A DNA stretch of 64,000 bases from Lutimaribacter salitolerans (lineage in GTDB: Bacteria > Pseudomonadota > Alphaproteobacteria > Rhodobacterales > Rhodobacteraceae). Below, in pieces: positions 43,968-53,197 of this stretch; position 1 is the first letter of the stretch, and each line of letters opens with the position of its first letter. The notes beneath the pieces were generated by a model. The model did no database searches. It was not told the origin of the DNA and saw only the letters and a program-made list of their open reading frames with translations. The stretch is taken from NCBI RefSeq assembly GCF_042677865.1, contig NZ_JBHUDD010000027.1, positions 221,502-285,501 of the forward strand, in the 5' to 3' direction. A program made the translations under genes and the position numbers.

Positions 43968-44981
43968 ATGACCACTTTCACACGCCGCCACACGCTGGGC
44001 CTGATGGCCGGGGCCACTACCATGCCGATGCTGGGCACGCCTGCCCTTGCGAACACCAAGCTGACCGTGGGGGCCCTGCGCTTTACCAGCCACGCCGCCA
44101 GCTTTGTCGCGTTCGAGCGCGGATATTTTGCCGAGGCCGGTCTTGATGTCGATTTCCGTTTCTTCGAGGCTGCGCAGCCGATGGCCGTCGCCATTGCCAG
44201 CGGCGACGCCGATTACGCCGTGACGGCGATTTCCGGCGGGCTGATCTCGTTGGCGGAAAAGGGTGCCGCCAAGGTCATCGGCGGGGCCGTGTCCGAGGAA
44301 CCGGGCATCGACGGGCAGAAGATCCTCGTCTCGGATGCGGCCTTTCAGGCGGGCGTCACCAGCCCCGCCGAACTGGACGGTAAGAAATTCGCCGTCACGC
44401 AGGCGGGATCGTCGTTTCATTACATGGGGTCCAAGATCGCGCAGGCCGAAGGGGTCGAGGTTGCCTTTACCCCGTTGCAAAAGGTCGGGGCCATCATCGG
44501 CGCATTGAAGTCGGGGCAGGTCGACGCCTGGTCCATCGTGCCGCATATCGCCAAGCCTCTGGCCGGGTCGGGCGCCGTGCACATCATCGGCGATGTGGCC
44601 GACTACCTACCCGACTATCAGGTCACGACCGTCTTCACCTCGGCCGCAAACGCCGCGAACGAGCGCGCGCAGACCGAGGCGTTCCTGGCCGCCTTTGCCC
44701 GCGGGGCCGACGATTTCAATGCCGCGCTGGTGGACCGCACAGCCGGCGAGGATGCCGCCGAGGACATGGTGAAACTGATCCACAAATATGTCTACACCGA
44801 CCGTGATTACGACAGCGCCAAGCCCGGCATCGTCAACGGGGCCATGCGCATCAACGCCGGTGCCGCGCTGAACACCACATCGGTGCAGGATCAGCTTGAC
44901 TGGTTCCAGTCCGAAGGTCTGGTCAAGGACAGCATCACCATGGACACCCTGGTCGATCCGTCCTACGTCGCGACGATGTAA
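43968..44981 (+). CDS. NitT/TauT-type ABC substrate-binding protein
   Basis: A 337-residue periplasmic receptor of the NMT1/THI5-like family. The leader has an R-R-H-T-L-G-L motif at residues 6-12, suggesting Tat export, then a signal cut after A-L-A. F-E-R-G-Y-F-A-E-A-G-L-D-V near 47-59 is diagnostic. It begins an operon with ATPase and permease. Members bind sulfonates, nitrate, pyrimidines or aromatic acids; the ligand here is open. Confidence 0.88.
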   Translation: MTTFTRRHTLGLMAGATTMPMLGTPALANTKLTVGALRFTSHAASFVAFERGYFAEAGLDVDFRFFEAAQPMAVAIASGDADYAVTAISGGLISLAEKGAAKVIGGAVSEEPGIDGQKILVSDAAFQAGVTSPAELDGKKFAVTQAGSSFHYMGSKIAQAEGVEVAFTPLQKVGAIIGALKSGQVDAWSIVPHIAKPLAGSGAVHIIGDVADYLPDYQVTTVFTSAANAANERAQTEAFLAAFARGADDFNAALVDRTAGEDAAEDMVKLIHKYVYTDRDYDSAKPGIVNGAMRINAGAALNTTSVQDQLDWFQSEGLVKDSITMDTLVDPSYVATM

Positions 44982-45036
44982 TTCACCCCGGCGCGGGCTG
45001 CGCACGACCGCAGCGGCCCGCGCCAAAGGACGCCTC

Positions 45037-45804
45037 ATGGATCTGACCATCGACGGCCTCACCCACCGCTATGACGCGGTCGAGGTGCTGGCCGATATTT
45101 CGCTGACCATCCCCTCGGGCCGGATCGTGTGCATCGTCGGCCCCTCGGGCTGTGGCAAATCCACCCTGCTGCGGATGATCGGCGGACTGGAAAAACCCAG
45201 CGCAGGCCGGGTGCTGCAACTGGGCGATCCGCCCGCCGGGTGCCTGAACCCGCTGACCTTCATCTTTCAGGATTTCGCCCTGCTGCCCTGGCGCACGGTG
45301 GCGGGCAACATCTCTCTGGTGCTCGAAGACCACGCGCTGTCGCGCAGCGATCGCGCCGCGCGCATCGCGGATGTGCTGGCGCGCACCAACCTGACCGATT
45401 TCGCCAGCGCCCTGCCCCGGCAGCTGTCGGGCGGCATGAAGCAGCGTGTGGCGATTGCCCGCGCGCTGGCGGTCAACCCGGCGGTGATGCTGATGGATGA
45501 ACCGCTGTCGGCGCTGGATGCGCAGACCCGCGAACTGCTGATGGACGATCTTGTGGGCCTTTGGACGCGCGCGCCCTTTACCGCGGTCTACGTCACCCAC
45601 AACCTGTCCGAGGCGGTGCGCCTTGGCCACAAGATCGTCGTGCTGTCGCGCCGTCCCGGTCGCATCCGCGAGGTGGTCGAGATCGATACCGACCTCGAGG
45701 CGCGTGACGCCACCGATCCCGATCTTGTCCGTGCACAGGACCACCTGTGGCACCTCATGCGCGACGAGGCCCGCGCCGCGGATGCGGAACTTGCCCATGG
45801 CTGA
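45037..45804 (+). CDS. NitT/TauT-type ABC ATP-binding protein
   Basis: A 255-residue ATPase: Walker A G-P-S-G-C-G-K-S-T near 35-43, Q-loop I-F-Q-D-F-A-L-L-P-W-R, signature L-S-G-G-M-K-Q-R and Walker B L-M-D-E-P-L-S-A-L-D. The L-L-P-W pattern is typical of the TauB/SsuB group. AAAGGA precedes the ATG at 45037; it overlaps the permease gene by eight bases. Confidence 0.92.
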   Translation: MDLTIDGLTHRYDAVEVLADISLTIPSGRIVCIVGPSGCGKSTLLRMIGGLEKPSAGRVLQLGDPPAGCLNPLTFIFQDFALLPWRTVAGNISLVLEDHALSRSDRAARIADVLARTNLTDFASALPRQLSGGMKQRVAIARALAVNPAVMLMDEPLSALDAQTRELLMDDLVGLWTRAPFTAVYVTHNLSEAVRLGHKIVVLSRRPGRIREVVEIDTDLEARDATDPDLVRAQDHLWHLMRDEARAADAELAHG

Positions 45805-46588
45805 GCCGCGCCAGATCCCGTTTCGCGGCGGCGGCTTTCGCCCGCAGCGCATTCCCGGCGTCGGGCTGGTGGTGTTCGTCGCCCTGATCGCGCTGACCGA
45901 ATGGGGTACGCGGGCGGGGTGGATTTCCAACCTGACCCTGCCGCGCCCGTCGGATGTGGCGCAGACCCTGATCGACCTGTGGCAGTCGGGCATGCTGATG
46001 CAGCATATGGCCCCGTCGCTGTCGCGGCTGGCCGTGGGCAGTGCGCTGGGTGTGACCGCGGGCATCGGCATCGGCGTGCTGATCGGGCTGTTCAGCATGG
46101 TGCGCGCGGGGCTTATCCCGCTGGTCTCGGCGCTGTTTCCGATCCCAAAGATCGCGCTTTTGCCGCTGTTCGTGATCTGGTTCGGCATCGACGAGGGGTC
46201 GAAATACGCGCTGATCGCGCTTGGCACCTTCACGCCAACGGTGGTCGCCACCTTCGGCGCGGTGGACAATGTCGACCGCACGCTGATCCGCATGGGGCAA
46301 AGCTTTGGCCTGTCGTGGTGGTCGATCGTGGCCAAGATCGTGCTGCCGGGCGCGCTGCCGGGCATCCTGTCGGGGCTGCGCATCTCGCTGTCGATCGGAA
46401 TCATCCTGCTGGTCGCCGCCGAGATGCTGGGCGCGCAATACGGCATCGGGGCCTATATCCTGCAGGCCGGATCGCTGTATGATCTTGAGCGGCTGTTCGC
46501 GGGCGTGGTGATCCTGTCCGCGCTTGGCGTCACGCTCAGTTGGGTCATCAGCCGGATCGAGACCCGGATGCTGCGCTGGCGCACATGA
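45797..46588 (+). CDS. NitT/TauT-type ABC permease
   Basis: A 263-residue inner-membrane permease with about six helices and the BPD_transp_1 core; the A-L-F-P-I-P-K-I-A-L-L-P-L-F region and the coupling loop G-Q-S-F-G-L-S-W-W-S-I-V-A-K-I-V-L-P-G-A-L-P are diagnostic of SsuC/TauC-like proteins. Its start lies within the end of the ATPase gene. It ends in front of a dispersed repeat. Confidence 0.92.
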   Translation: MAEPRQIPFRGGGFRPQRIPGVGLVVFVALIALTEWGTRAGWISNLTLPRPSDVAQTLIDLWQSGMLMQHMAPSLSRLAVGSALGVTAGIGIGVLIGLFSMVRAGLIPLVSALFPIPKIALLPLFVIWFGIDEGSKYALIALGTFTPTVVATFGAVDNVDRTLIRMGQSFGLSWWSIVAKIVLPGALPGILSGLRISLSIGIILLVAAEMLGAQYGIGAYILQAGSLYDLERLFAGVVILSALGVTLSWVISRIETRMLRWRT

Positions 46589-46600
46589 CACCCGCCGGTC

Positions 46601-46670
46601 CTTCATCTTGCCAGATAAACTCTGGGGGGTGAATTGGGCCTTCGGCCCAAGAGGGGGGCAACGCCCCCCT
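46601..46670. repeat. Dispersed repeat, copy 3, with two hairpins
   Basis: The first 21 bases (46601-46621) equal copy 2; the rest differs. It continues into two tight hairpins: TTGGGCC-TTC-GGCCCAA (46634-46650) and an 8-bp AGGGGGGC/GCCCCCCT stem with an AAC loop (46652-46670). It fills the space between convergent genes (permease ending 46588, FAH gene ending 46684), so the hairpins probably end transcription from both sides. Confidence 0.7.
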
Positions 46671-46683
46671 TGCACCGCGCCTC

Positions 46684-47586
46684 CTACCGCACGATCCGGT
46701 TCTTCAGAACGCCGATCCCCTCGACCTCCAGCTCGAACGCATCGCCCGGCGCCAGCCGCTTGCCCAGTTCCAGCCCGCAGCCCGTGCCGACAGTGCCCGA
46801 GCCGATCACCTCGCCGGGATACAGCGTTTCGGATTTCGAGATATGCGCGATGATATCGGCAAAGCTGTGGTGCATGGCGCCCGAATTGCCGCCGCCCCAT
46901 CGGTCGCCGTTCACCCGCACCTCCATGTTCAGTTCGACGGGATGCGTGAACTCGTCCGCCGTCACGATCCAGGGGCCAAGGATGTTGCCGGTGTCGAAAT
47001 CCTTGCCCTTGGCCGGGCCAAGCTGCCCCGCCATTTCTACCATCTGCGCGTCGCGCGCAGTCATGTCGTTCAGGATCGTGTAGCCCCAGATGTGCCCCGG
47101 CGCGTCCGCCGCCGGAATATCCGCCCCGCCCTTGCCGATGATGATGGCCAGTTCCAGTTCCAGATCCAGATGCTCGGCATAGCCGGGCCAGCGCACGTCC
47201 TGCCCGTGGCCGATGAAGCTCATCCGGTTGCCCTTGTAATAGATCGGCTGGTCATACCACACCGGCGTCACCTGATGCGGGCGGCCCGTGGCCTGCTCCA
47301 TCACGGTAAAGCAGTTCTTCAAATGCTCCTCGAACACCAGGCAGTCGCGGTATTGCACCGGCCGGATGGGGCAGCGCATCTGCACATCCTCCATCCCGAT
47401 GGTGGCGCTGAACTGCGGGTCGGCCAGCGCATCGCGCACGGCCTCAAGCCCGGCCTCGCCCAGCTTCACCAGATCGACCATGTCGCGGATGTTCAGCCCC
47501 ACCGCGCGCAGATCCAGCAGGGTGTCGGCGTCGATCACAGCCACGGGTTTTTCCACGCCCTCATGGGCGACGGTGCCAAGTTTCAT
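46684..47586 (-). CDS. Fumarylacetoacetate hydrolase family protein
   Basis: A 300-residue cytoplasmic enzyme with an FAH domain (about 80-298). The metal-binding acidic residues are in H-L-D-L-E-L-E-L-A-I-I and the Y-T-I-L-N-D-M-T-A-R-D-A-Q block; G-K-D-F-D-T and a G-S-G-T-V-G-T-G-C-G-L-E strand follow. Family members hydrolyse or decarboxylate oxo-acids such as acylpyruvates and catechol meta-cleavage products. It follows a cyclase-family gene by four bases, in the TRAP operon. Confidence 0.9.
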   Translation of the reverse strand: MKLGTVAHEGVEKPVAVIDADTLLDLRAVGLNIRDMVDLVKLGEAGLEAVRDALADPQFSATIGMEDVQMRCPIRPVQYRDCLVFEEHLKNCFTVMEQATGRPHQVTPVWYDQPIYYKGNRMSFIGHGQDVRWPGYAEHLDLELELAIIIGKGGADIPAADAPGHIWGYTILNDMTARDAQMVEMAGQLGPAKGKDFDTGNILGPWIVTADEFTHPVELNMEVRVNGDRWGGGNSGAMHHSFADIIAHISKSETLYPGEVIGSGTVGTGCGLELGKRLAPGDAFELEVEGIGVLKNRIVR

Positions 47587-47590
47587 CTGC

Positions 47591-48367
47591 TCACTCCTCG
47601 AATATCGCGACGGCGCGGGTGAACCCGGCCGAGCCGCCTTTCAGCTTCATCGGAAAGCAACTGATGGTAAAGCCGGTGGCAGGCAGGCTGTCCAGATGGG
47701 CCAGCTTTTCCATGTGGCAATAGCCGATGTCGATGCTGGCGCGGTGGCCTTCCCAGATGATGGCGGGATCGTGGGTTTCCGCCCATTTCTTCGCGGTGTG
47801 CGAGAACGGCGCATCCCAGCTCCAGGCATCCGTGCCGGTCACGCGCACGCCGCGCTCCAGCAGGTACAGCGTCGCCTCGCGGCCCATGCCGCAGCCGGTA
47901 TCGACGTATTCGGGCTGGCCGTATTTCGCCCCCGCCGCCGTGTTGACCACGACGATGTCCAGCGGTTGCAGATCGTGCCCTATGCGTTTCAGTTCCGCCT
48001 CGACCTCGTCGGCGCTGACCAGATAGCCGTCGGGCAGATGCCGGAAATCCAGCTTGACGCCGGGGTTGAAACACCATTCCAGCGGCACCTCGTCGATGGT
48101 GATCGCCCGTTCGCCGTTGTTCATGGTCGAATGGTGGTGATAGGGCGCGTCCAGATGCGTGCCGTTGTGCGAGGATACCCGCAGCATCTCGACCGCCCAG
48201 CCGTCGCCGCCGGGCAGATCGGACTCCTTGAGCCCCGGAAAGAACGACGCGATCTGCCCCGCCGTCATCTTGTGGTCCAGATAGTCAATCTCGGGCAGCA
48301 TGATCGGCGGATCGCTGGCGATCCCGGCCTCCAGCGGCACGGAAATATCGACGAAACGGCGTGGCAT
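47591..48367 (-). CDS. Cyclase-family protein (kynurenine-formamidase-like)
   Basis: A 258-residue metal-dependent hydrolase. The signature H-N-G-T-H-L-D-A-P-Y-H-H (about 67-78) gives the zinc/manganese ligands; D-T-G-C-G-M-G and the T-D-A-W-S-W-D segment follow. Relatives include kynurenine formamidase and isatin hydrolase. It lies between the TRAP large permease and the FAH gene, so it probably opens a ring or amide in the same pathway. Confidence 0.9.
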   Translation of the reverse strand: MPRRFVDISVPLEAGIASDPPIMLPEIDYLDHKMTAGQIASFFPGLKESDLPGGDGWAVEMLRVSSHNGTHLDAPYHHHSTMNNGERAITIDEVPLEWCFNPGVKLDFRHLPDGYLVSADEVEAELKRIGHDLQPLDIVVVNTAAGAKYGQPEYVDTGCGMGREATLYLLERGVRVTGTDAWSWDAPFSHTAKKWAETHDPAIIWEGHRASIDIGYCHMEKLAHLDSLPATGFTISCFPMKLKGGSAGFTRAVAIFEE

Positions 48368-48385
48368 GATCTCTCCTTTGTTGCG

Positions 48386-49699
48386 TTAGCGCCCCGGCAG
48401 CAGGCCGGTGGCAACGGATGGCACGGCGATGACGATCAGCAGCACCACCAGCATCATGGCGGCAAAGGGCGCGGCCCCGCGAAAGATGTCGCCCAGCGAT
48501 ATGCTGTCATCGTCCAGTGTCGCCTTGATGACATAGACGGATATCCCAAAGGGCGGCGTCAACAGCCCGATCTCGACCGCCAGAACGGTGACGATGCCGA
48601 ACCACACCAGATCCAGCCCCATCGGCACCACCACCGGCAGCATCAGCGGCACAAGGATCAGCATGATGGATGAACTGTCCAGGATCATCCCCAGCGCGAT
48701 CACGATGGCCACATAAAGCAGCATAAGACCCCAGAACCCCAGATCGGCCCCCGCCGCCCAGGCACCCAGCCCCGCCGGCACCCCCGACAGGGCCAGCATG
48801 CGCGAATACATCTGCGCCGCGATGATCAGGAAACAGATCGTGGCCGTCACCATGCCGGTATCCACCAGAACCGTCCACAGCTTGCCCCATGTCAGCCGCC
48901 CCAGGGCGAACCCCAGCGCCAGCGCGCCGATGGCCCCCATCGCCCCCGCCTCGACCGGGGTGAACGCGCCGGTGTAGATGCCCCCCAGCACCAGCATGAT
49001 CAGCCCGGCGATGGGCAGGCCCTTCTTGATCATCTGGGCGGGGGTCAGTGCACCCTCTGGCACAGCCGCCGTGTTGCCCACAAAGCGTGGGGTGAACACC
49101 GCCATCGCCACGATGCCGACCGCAAAGAACACCGCCAGCAGGATGCCCGGCCCGATGCCTGCGATGAACAGATCGCCGATGCTTTGCTCGGTCAGGATGC
49201 CGTACAGGATCAGCAGCAGAGAGGGCGGGATCATCATGCCCAGCACGCTGGACCCGGCGACGACCCCCACGGCAAAACGTGGCGCGTATCCGTGGCGGAT
49301 CATCTGCGGAACGGCGATCTTGGTGAACACCGCAGCCGAGGCGATGGACACCCCGGTGATCGCGGCAAAGATCGCATTGGCCCCCACCGTGCCCACGCCA
49401 AGCCCGCCCTTGAGCCGTCGGAACATCGCGTTGGCCACGTCGAACGCATCGCGGCCGAACCCGGCCTCGGACACGACAAACCCCATCAGGACGAACAGCG
49501 GGATCACGCCAAAAAAATAACTGGAAATCGCATCATTCGCTGCCAGCGCCAGCAGTTTCGACGCCAACAGGGGCGAGCCCTTGATGGCCCAGACGCCCAG
49601 AAACGAGCACAGCATCAGCGCGATCGGCACGAACAGCCCCAGCAGGACGGTTGCAAACATCGCCGCAAGGGCGATCAGACCGATATCGAAGGGAGTCAC
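48386..49699 (-). CDS. TRAP transporter large permease (DctM family)
   Basis: A 437-residue membrane protein starting at a GTG that overlaps the small-permease stop (GTGA), six bases after GGAGG. Motifs: A-A-I-T-G-V-S-I-A-S-A-A, M-M-I-P-P-S-L-L-L and G-L-L-T-P-P-F-G-I-S-V-Y. About twelve helices. A longer reading (to 49864) would lie inside the small-permease gene and is not used. Confidence 0.92.
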   Translation of the reverse strand: MTPFDIGLIALAAMFATVLLGLFVPIALMLCSFLGVWAIKGSPLLASKLLALAANDAISSYFFGVIPLFVLMGFVVSEAGFGRDAFDVANAMFRRLKGGLGVGTVGANAIFAAITGVSIASAAVFTKIAVPQMIRHGYAPRFAVGVVAGSSVLGMMIPPSLLLILYGILTEQSIGDLFIAGIGPGILLAVFFAVGIVAMAVFTPRFVGNTAAVPEGALTPAQMIKKGLPIAGLIMLVLGGIYTGAFTPVEAGAMGAIGALALGFALGRLTWGKLWTVLVDTGMVTATICFLIIAAQMYSRMLALSGVPAGLGAWAAGADLGFWGLMLLYVAIVIALGMILDSSSIMLILVPLMLPVVVPMGLDLVWFGIVTVLAVEIGLLTPPFGISVYVIKATLDDDSISLGDIFRGAAPFAAMMLVVLLIVIAVPSVATGLLPGR

Positions 49700-50199
49700 G
49701 CCGTGCCTCCGGTCCATCTGCGCCAGATGCGCGCGGCAAACTGCGCGATCAGCAGCGTACACCCGATCAGGATCGTCAGTTTCACCGGCCAGACCGGTGC
49801 GGTGAAATCCCCAAGCGCGCCGATGAACTCGCCCCGCTGCCATGCGCGGGTGAACATCGGCCATGTCTGGCGCAGGATCACCCAGATCACCGCGATGGCG
49901 GCCAGATCGAACAGGGTTTCCAGCATCCGGCCCAGTATGGGCACGCGTCGCTGCAACACACCCAGCAGGGCATCCGAGCGCGTCATGCGGCCTGCACGCA
50001 ATGCCTGCGGAATTTGCAGGAACACGATCGCCACGATGGACAGGGTCACCATTTCGGGCACGCCGGGCAGCGGCGCGCCGAACAGGTTGCGCCCTGCCAC
50101 GTCGATGCCCACCAGCACCATCAGCACGAGGATAAGCAGCGACCCGACCACGTTCGTGGCCTGGGTCGCCCCGTCAAGGGCGCGCAGGATGCGCCGCAT
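49696..50199 (-). CDS. TRAP transporter small permease (DctQ family)
   Basis: A 167-residue, four-helix membrane protein with the G-A-P-L-P-G-V-P-E-M motif preceding the second helix. It starts three bases after the binding-protein stop and overlaps the large permease. Together with the DctP at 50203 it forms a normal TRAP operon order: receptor, small, large. Confidence 0.88.
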   Translation of the reverse strand: MRRILRALDGATQATNVVGSLLILVLMVLVGIDVAGRNLFGAPLPGVPEMVTLSIVAIVFLQIPQALRAGRMTRSDALLGVLQRRVPILGRMLETLFDLAAIAVIWVILRQTWPMFTRAWQRGEFIGALGDFTAPVWPVKLTILIGCTLLIAQFAARIWRRWTGGTA

Positions 50200-50202
50200 G
50201 GC

Positions 50203-51270
50203 TTATTCCTTGTCCCAGTCCCGCAGCGGCGTCGCCCCGGCATCGCGCATGGCGTCCATGTAGGCCGACAGGATGTTCGAGGCCGGCCGGCCCTGCGCAT
50301 CCAGCGCCTCGGCCCATGTCTTGGCCGCGTTGTCCATGTTGGCCGCCCATGCCTGCCGCATCTCGGGGGTGGCATCGGTGATGGTCGCCCCTTCCTCGGC
50401 CATGCTGGACAGGGCAATCTCGACAAAATTCTCAAGATCGTCGTGATACCACGTCATCGCCGCATCCGATCCCTTTTCCAGCGCCGCCTTCACCTCGTCG
50501 GGCAGCCCTTCGTACCACGCCTCGTTCGCGCACAGCGATCCGGCGTATTGCGCACCAAGGCCGAACTTGGTGACATAGGGGGCGACCTCGTACAGCTTGC
50601 CGGGCAGGGCCGCGCTGGCGAATACCAGAACGCCGTCATACACGCCTGTGTTGATCTCGTTGTAATAGGTGGTCAGGTTGCCCGCCACGCCCACAGCGCC
50701 GGTGCCCGACAGCCAGTTGATCGCCGCGCCTGGGGCCGCGATCTTGCGCCCGTTCAGATCGTCGAGGCTTTCGACCAGGAAATTCGTCATCAGCAGATAG
50801 TCATCAATCCCGATGGGCGCACCGATATAGACGACGCCGTTGTCGGCATAGGCGCGCAGCATGTCGGGGTTGTCGTCATGCAGGGCATGCACCGTGGTGG
50901 CCACCCGACGCACATCCGCCGACACGAAGGGGGTGTAATAGGTGACGTTCTGCACCGCCAGCTTGGCGGGATCGAACAATGACTGGCAGGTGCCAATCTC
51001 GGCCAGCCCGGCCTCGACCGCCTCAAGCTCTTCACCGACACCGGCGATGGCACCGCCATACTGTTCGGAAAAGTTGATCGTGTGGCCCGTGCTTTCCAGC
51101 TCGGCCTGGACAGTGGGGATGAACTGCTCCGAGATCATCCGCACCCAGCGGAACACCGGCGGATGGCCCGCCGCGACGGTCACGTTGTATGTTTCGGCCA
51201 CGCTGGCGGCGGGCATCGCGCCCAGTGCCATTGCGGCTGCGATCAGCTTGGGTGTCAGTCTGGGTGTCAT
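50203..51270 (-). CDS. TRAP transporter solute-binding protein (DctP family)
   Basis: A 355-residue periplasmic receptor with a Sec signal peptide (about 1-25, ending S-V-A). The L-N-G-R-K-I-A-A-P-G-A segment near 188-198 stands where DctP proteins carry L-x-G-x-K-I/V-R; here the usual binding arginine is replaced by alanine, so ligand recognition may be unusual. GGAGAAACCC precedes the ATG at 51270. Linked with cyclase and FAH genes downstream. Confidence 0.88.
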   Translation of the reverse strand: MTPRLTPKLIAAAMALGAMPAASVAETYNVTVAAGHPPVFRWVRMISEQFIPTVQAELESTGHTINFSEQYGGAIAGVGEELEAVEAGLAEIGTCQSLFDPAKLAVQNVTYYTPFVSADVRRVATTVHALHDDNPDMLRAYADNGVVYIGAPIGIDDYLLMTNFLVESLDDLNGRKIAAPGAAINWLSGTGAVGVAGNLTTYYNEINTGVYDGVLVFASAALPGKLYEVAPYVTKFGLGAQYAGSLCANEAWYEGLPDEVKAALEKGSDAAMTWYHDDLENFVEIALSSMAEEGATITDATPEMRQAWAANMDNAAKTWAEALDAQGRPASNILSAYMDAMRDAGATPLRDWDKE

Positions 51271-51412
51271 GGGTTTCTCCTCCCCGATTGGTGCGCGCCT
51301 ATTCTGGCGCGTCGCCGATCCCGCCATGCGTGGCAGGATTTCCTCCCTGCGGCGCAGCCTACCCCCAATCACGATGAGGTCAAGCAACGACGAAGGACGA
51401 AAAAACAGAGAG

Positions 51413-51486
51413 TGGAGCGGGCGGCGGGAATCGAACCCGCATCTCTTGCTTGGAAGGCAAGGGTCTTACCATTACACAACGCCCGC
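51413..51486 (-). tRNA. tRNA-Gly (anticodon UCC), with encoded CCA
   Basis: Read on the minus strand, a 74-base cloverleaf: acceptor stem GCGGGCG pairs with CGCCCGC; the anticodon stem CTTGC/GCAAG holds the loop CTTCCAA with anticodon TCC; the T-arm has CGGGTTCGATTCCCG; the 3' end reads TCCA in the genome. It lies between a TRAP operon and a NitT/TauT-type importer operon. Confidence 0.96.
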
Positions 51487-51573
51487 AACGTGGAACGCGC
51501 TATATTTCATGCGGTTTTGGAGGTCAAGCCCGGCCTTGCCGCGACGCGCCCTTCAGACAGGGGTGCTCCGACA

Positions 51574-52347
51574 CTATCCCGGCGCGCGCTCGGCCCAGCC
51601 GGCGAATATCTTTTCCAGCGCAACGACGATGTAATACAGCACGATCCCCAGAACCGCCAAGGCGATCAGAACCGCGAACATCAGCGGGAAATCCGAATTG
51701 GTGCGCCCGCTGTCGAACAGCGCGCCGAGGCCCCGGCCATGCGGGCTGACGATTTCCATCAGGTTGGTGCCGATGAAGGCCAGCGTCACGGCAACCTTCA
51801 GCGCGCCGAAGAACTCCGGCAGGGTCTTGGGCAGGGCGATCTTCCAGAAGATCGTCGCCTGCGACGCGCCAAGACTGCGCAGGATGTCGCGGTATTCAGG
51901 CTCCAGCGTCGACAGCCCGATGCTGACCGACACCGCGATCGGAAAGAACGAGATCATGAAGGCCAGCAGCACCGTGTTGAAATCATGCTGGCCCACGAAC
52001 ATCAGCGCCACGATGGGCACGACCGTCGCCTTGGGGATGGCGTTGAACCCCACCAGCAGCGGATACAGCGCGTCGCGCATCAGCCGCGAAAAGCCCATGA
52101 TCATGCCCAGCAATGTGCCGAAAATGACCGCCAGCAACAGCCCCAGAACCGTGCGCCACAGGGTCTGCCAGCCCATTGTCACGAACAGGCCCCAATAGCG
52201 TTCAAACGCGGGCGGCAGGTCGGACGGTGCGGCCATCTTGAAGGTGGGCCAGCCGTTGAACCAGACCAGCCATTCCCAGAACAGCAGGAACACGACGACC
52301 GCGATCAGCGGCACACCGATGCCGCGCACAAGTTTCATCCCGCTCAT
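51574..52347 (-). CDS. NitT/TauT-type ABC permease
   Basis: A 257-residue inner-membrane permease with about six helices. The F-N-A-I-P-K-A-T-V-V-P-I region and coupling loop R-S-L-G-A-S-Q-A-T-I-F-W-K-I-A-L-P-K-T-L-P are as in SsuC/TauC-like proteins. Coupled to the ATPase gene by ATGA. Last gene of an operon reading SBP, ATPase, permease. Confidence 0.92.
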   Translation of the reverse strand: MSGMKLVRGIGVPLIAVVVFLLFWEWLVWFNGWPTFKMAAPSDLPPAFERYWGLFVTMGWQTLWRTVLGLLLAVIFGTLLGMIMGFSRLMRDALYPLLVGFNAIPKATVVPIVALMFVGQHDFNTVLLAFMISFFPIAVSVSIGLSTLEPEYRDILRSLGASQATIFWKIALPKTLPEFFGALKVAVTLAFIGTNLMEIVSPHGRGLGALFDSGRTNSDFPLMFAVLIALAVLGIVLYYIVVALEKIFAGWAERAPG

Positions 52348-53141
52348 GTGCTTGCCTTTTCCGTCGGGGCGCGGCCCTGCGCAATTTCGATCTGGTGGCG
52401 CAGGATGCCCAGTTGCTCGGATGCCTTGCCCGTGTACAGATCATCCAGCGTGGGCTTGCCGGGCCGCGGCACCTCCAGCACGTATTGCGTGCGCGCGGGT
52501 CGGCCCGACAGCACGACCACCTGATCCGCCAGAAAGATCGACTCGCGCAGGTCATGCGTGATCAGAACGCCGGTGAAGGGTTCGCGCGCCTTGACCTCGT
52601 GCATGATCATCCACAGGTCCTCGCGGGTGAAGGCATCCAGCGCGCCAAAGGGTTCATCAAGGATCAGCACATCAGGCTGATGGATCAGCGCGCGGCACAG
52701 GCTGGCCCGCTGGCGCATGCCGCCCGACAGTTCTGACGGGCGCTTGTCTTCGAACCCCTCAAGCCCGACCAGAGACAGCAGAAAACGTGCGCGCTCTTCG
52801 GCCTGCTTTTTCGACAGCGTGGAGCGCACGATTTCCATCGGCAGCAGCACGTTCTGCAGGATGGTGCGCCACTCCAGCAGCACCGGGTTCTGAAACGCCA
52901 TGCCCACGGTCGAGCGTGGCCCGGTGACCCGCTCACCATGCAGCCAGACCTCGCCCTCATCGGGTTTCATCAGCCCCGCAATCAGCCGCGTCAGGGTGGA
53001 CTTGCCGCAACCCGATGGCCCCACGACGGCCACGAAGCCCCCTTCGGGCACGCTGATTTCAAGCCCGTCCAGCACCTGCAACGGCCCTGCATCCGTCTGG
53101 TAGGCGTGGCGCACGCCTTTGATATCGATCAGATGTTTCAT
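52344..53141 (-). CDS. NitT/TauT-type ABC ATP-binding protein
   Basis: A 265-residue ATPase: Walker A G-P-S-G-C-G-K-S-T, L-S-G-G-M-R-Q-R signature, Walker B I-L-D-E-P-F-G-A-L-D. The ATG at 53141 follows GGGAG; a start 21 bases upstream is also open. The usual F-Q-x-x-x-L-L-P-W Q-loop is here F-Q-N-P-V-L-L-E-W, a normal variant. Confidence 0.92.
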   Translation of the reverse strand: MKHLIDIKGVRHAYQTDAGPLQVLDGLEISVPEGGFVAVVGPSGCGKSTLTRLIAGLMKPDEGEVWLHGERVTGPRSTVGMAFQNPVLLEWRTILQNVLLPMEIVRSTLSKKQAEERARFLLSLVGLEGFEDKRPSELSGGMRQRASLCRALIHQPDVLILDEPFGALDAFTREDLWMIMHEVKAREPFTGVLITHDLRESIFLADQVVVLSGRPARTQYVLEVPRPGKPTLDDLYTGKASEQLGILRHQIEIAQGRAPTEKAST

Positions 53142-53197
53142 GCTGCTCCCGCAAACCGTCACCAGCGCCCCCGTTGGGGCGCTGGTGTTGATGTCAC

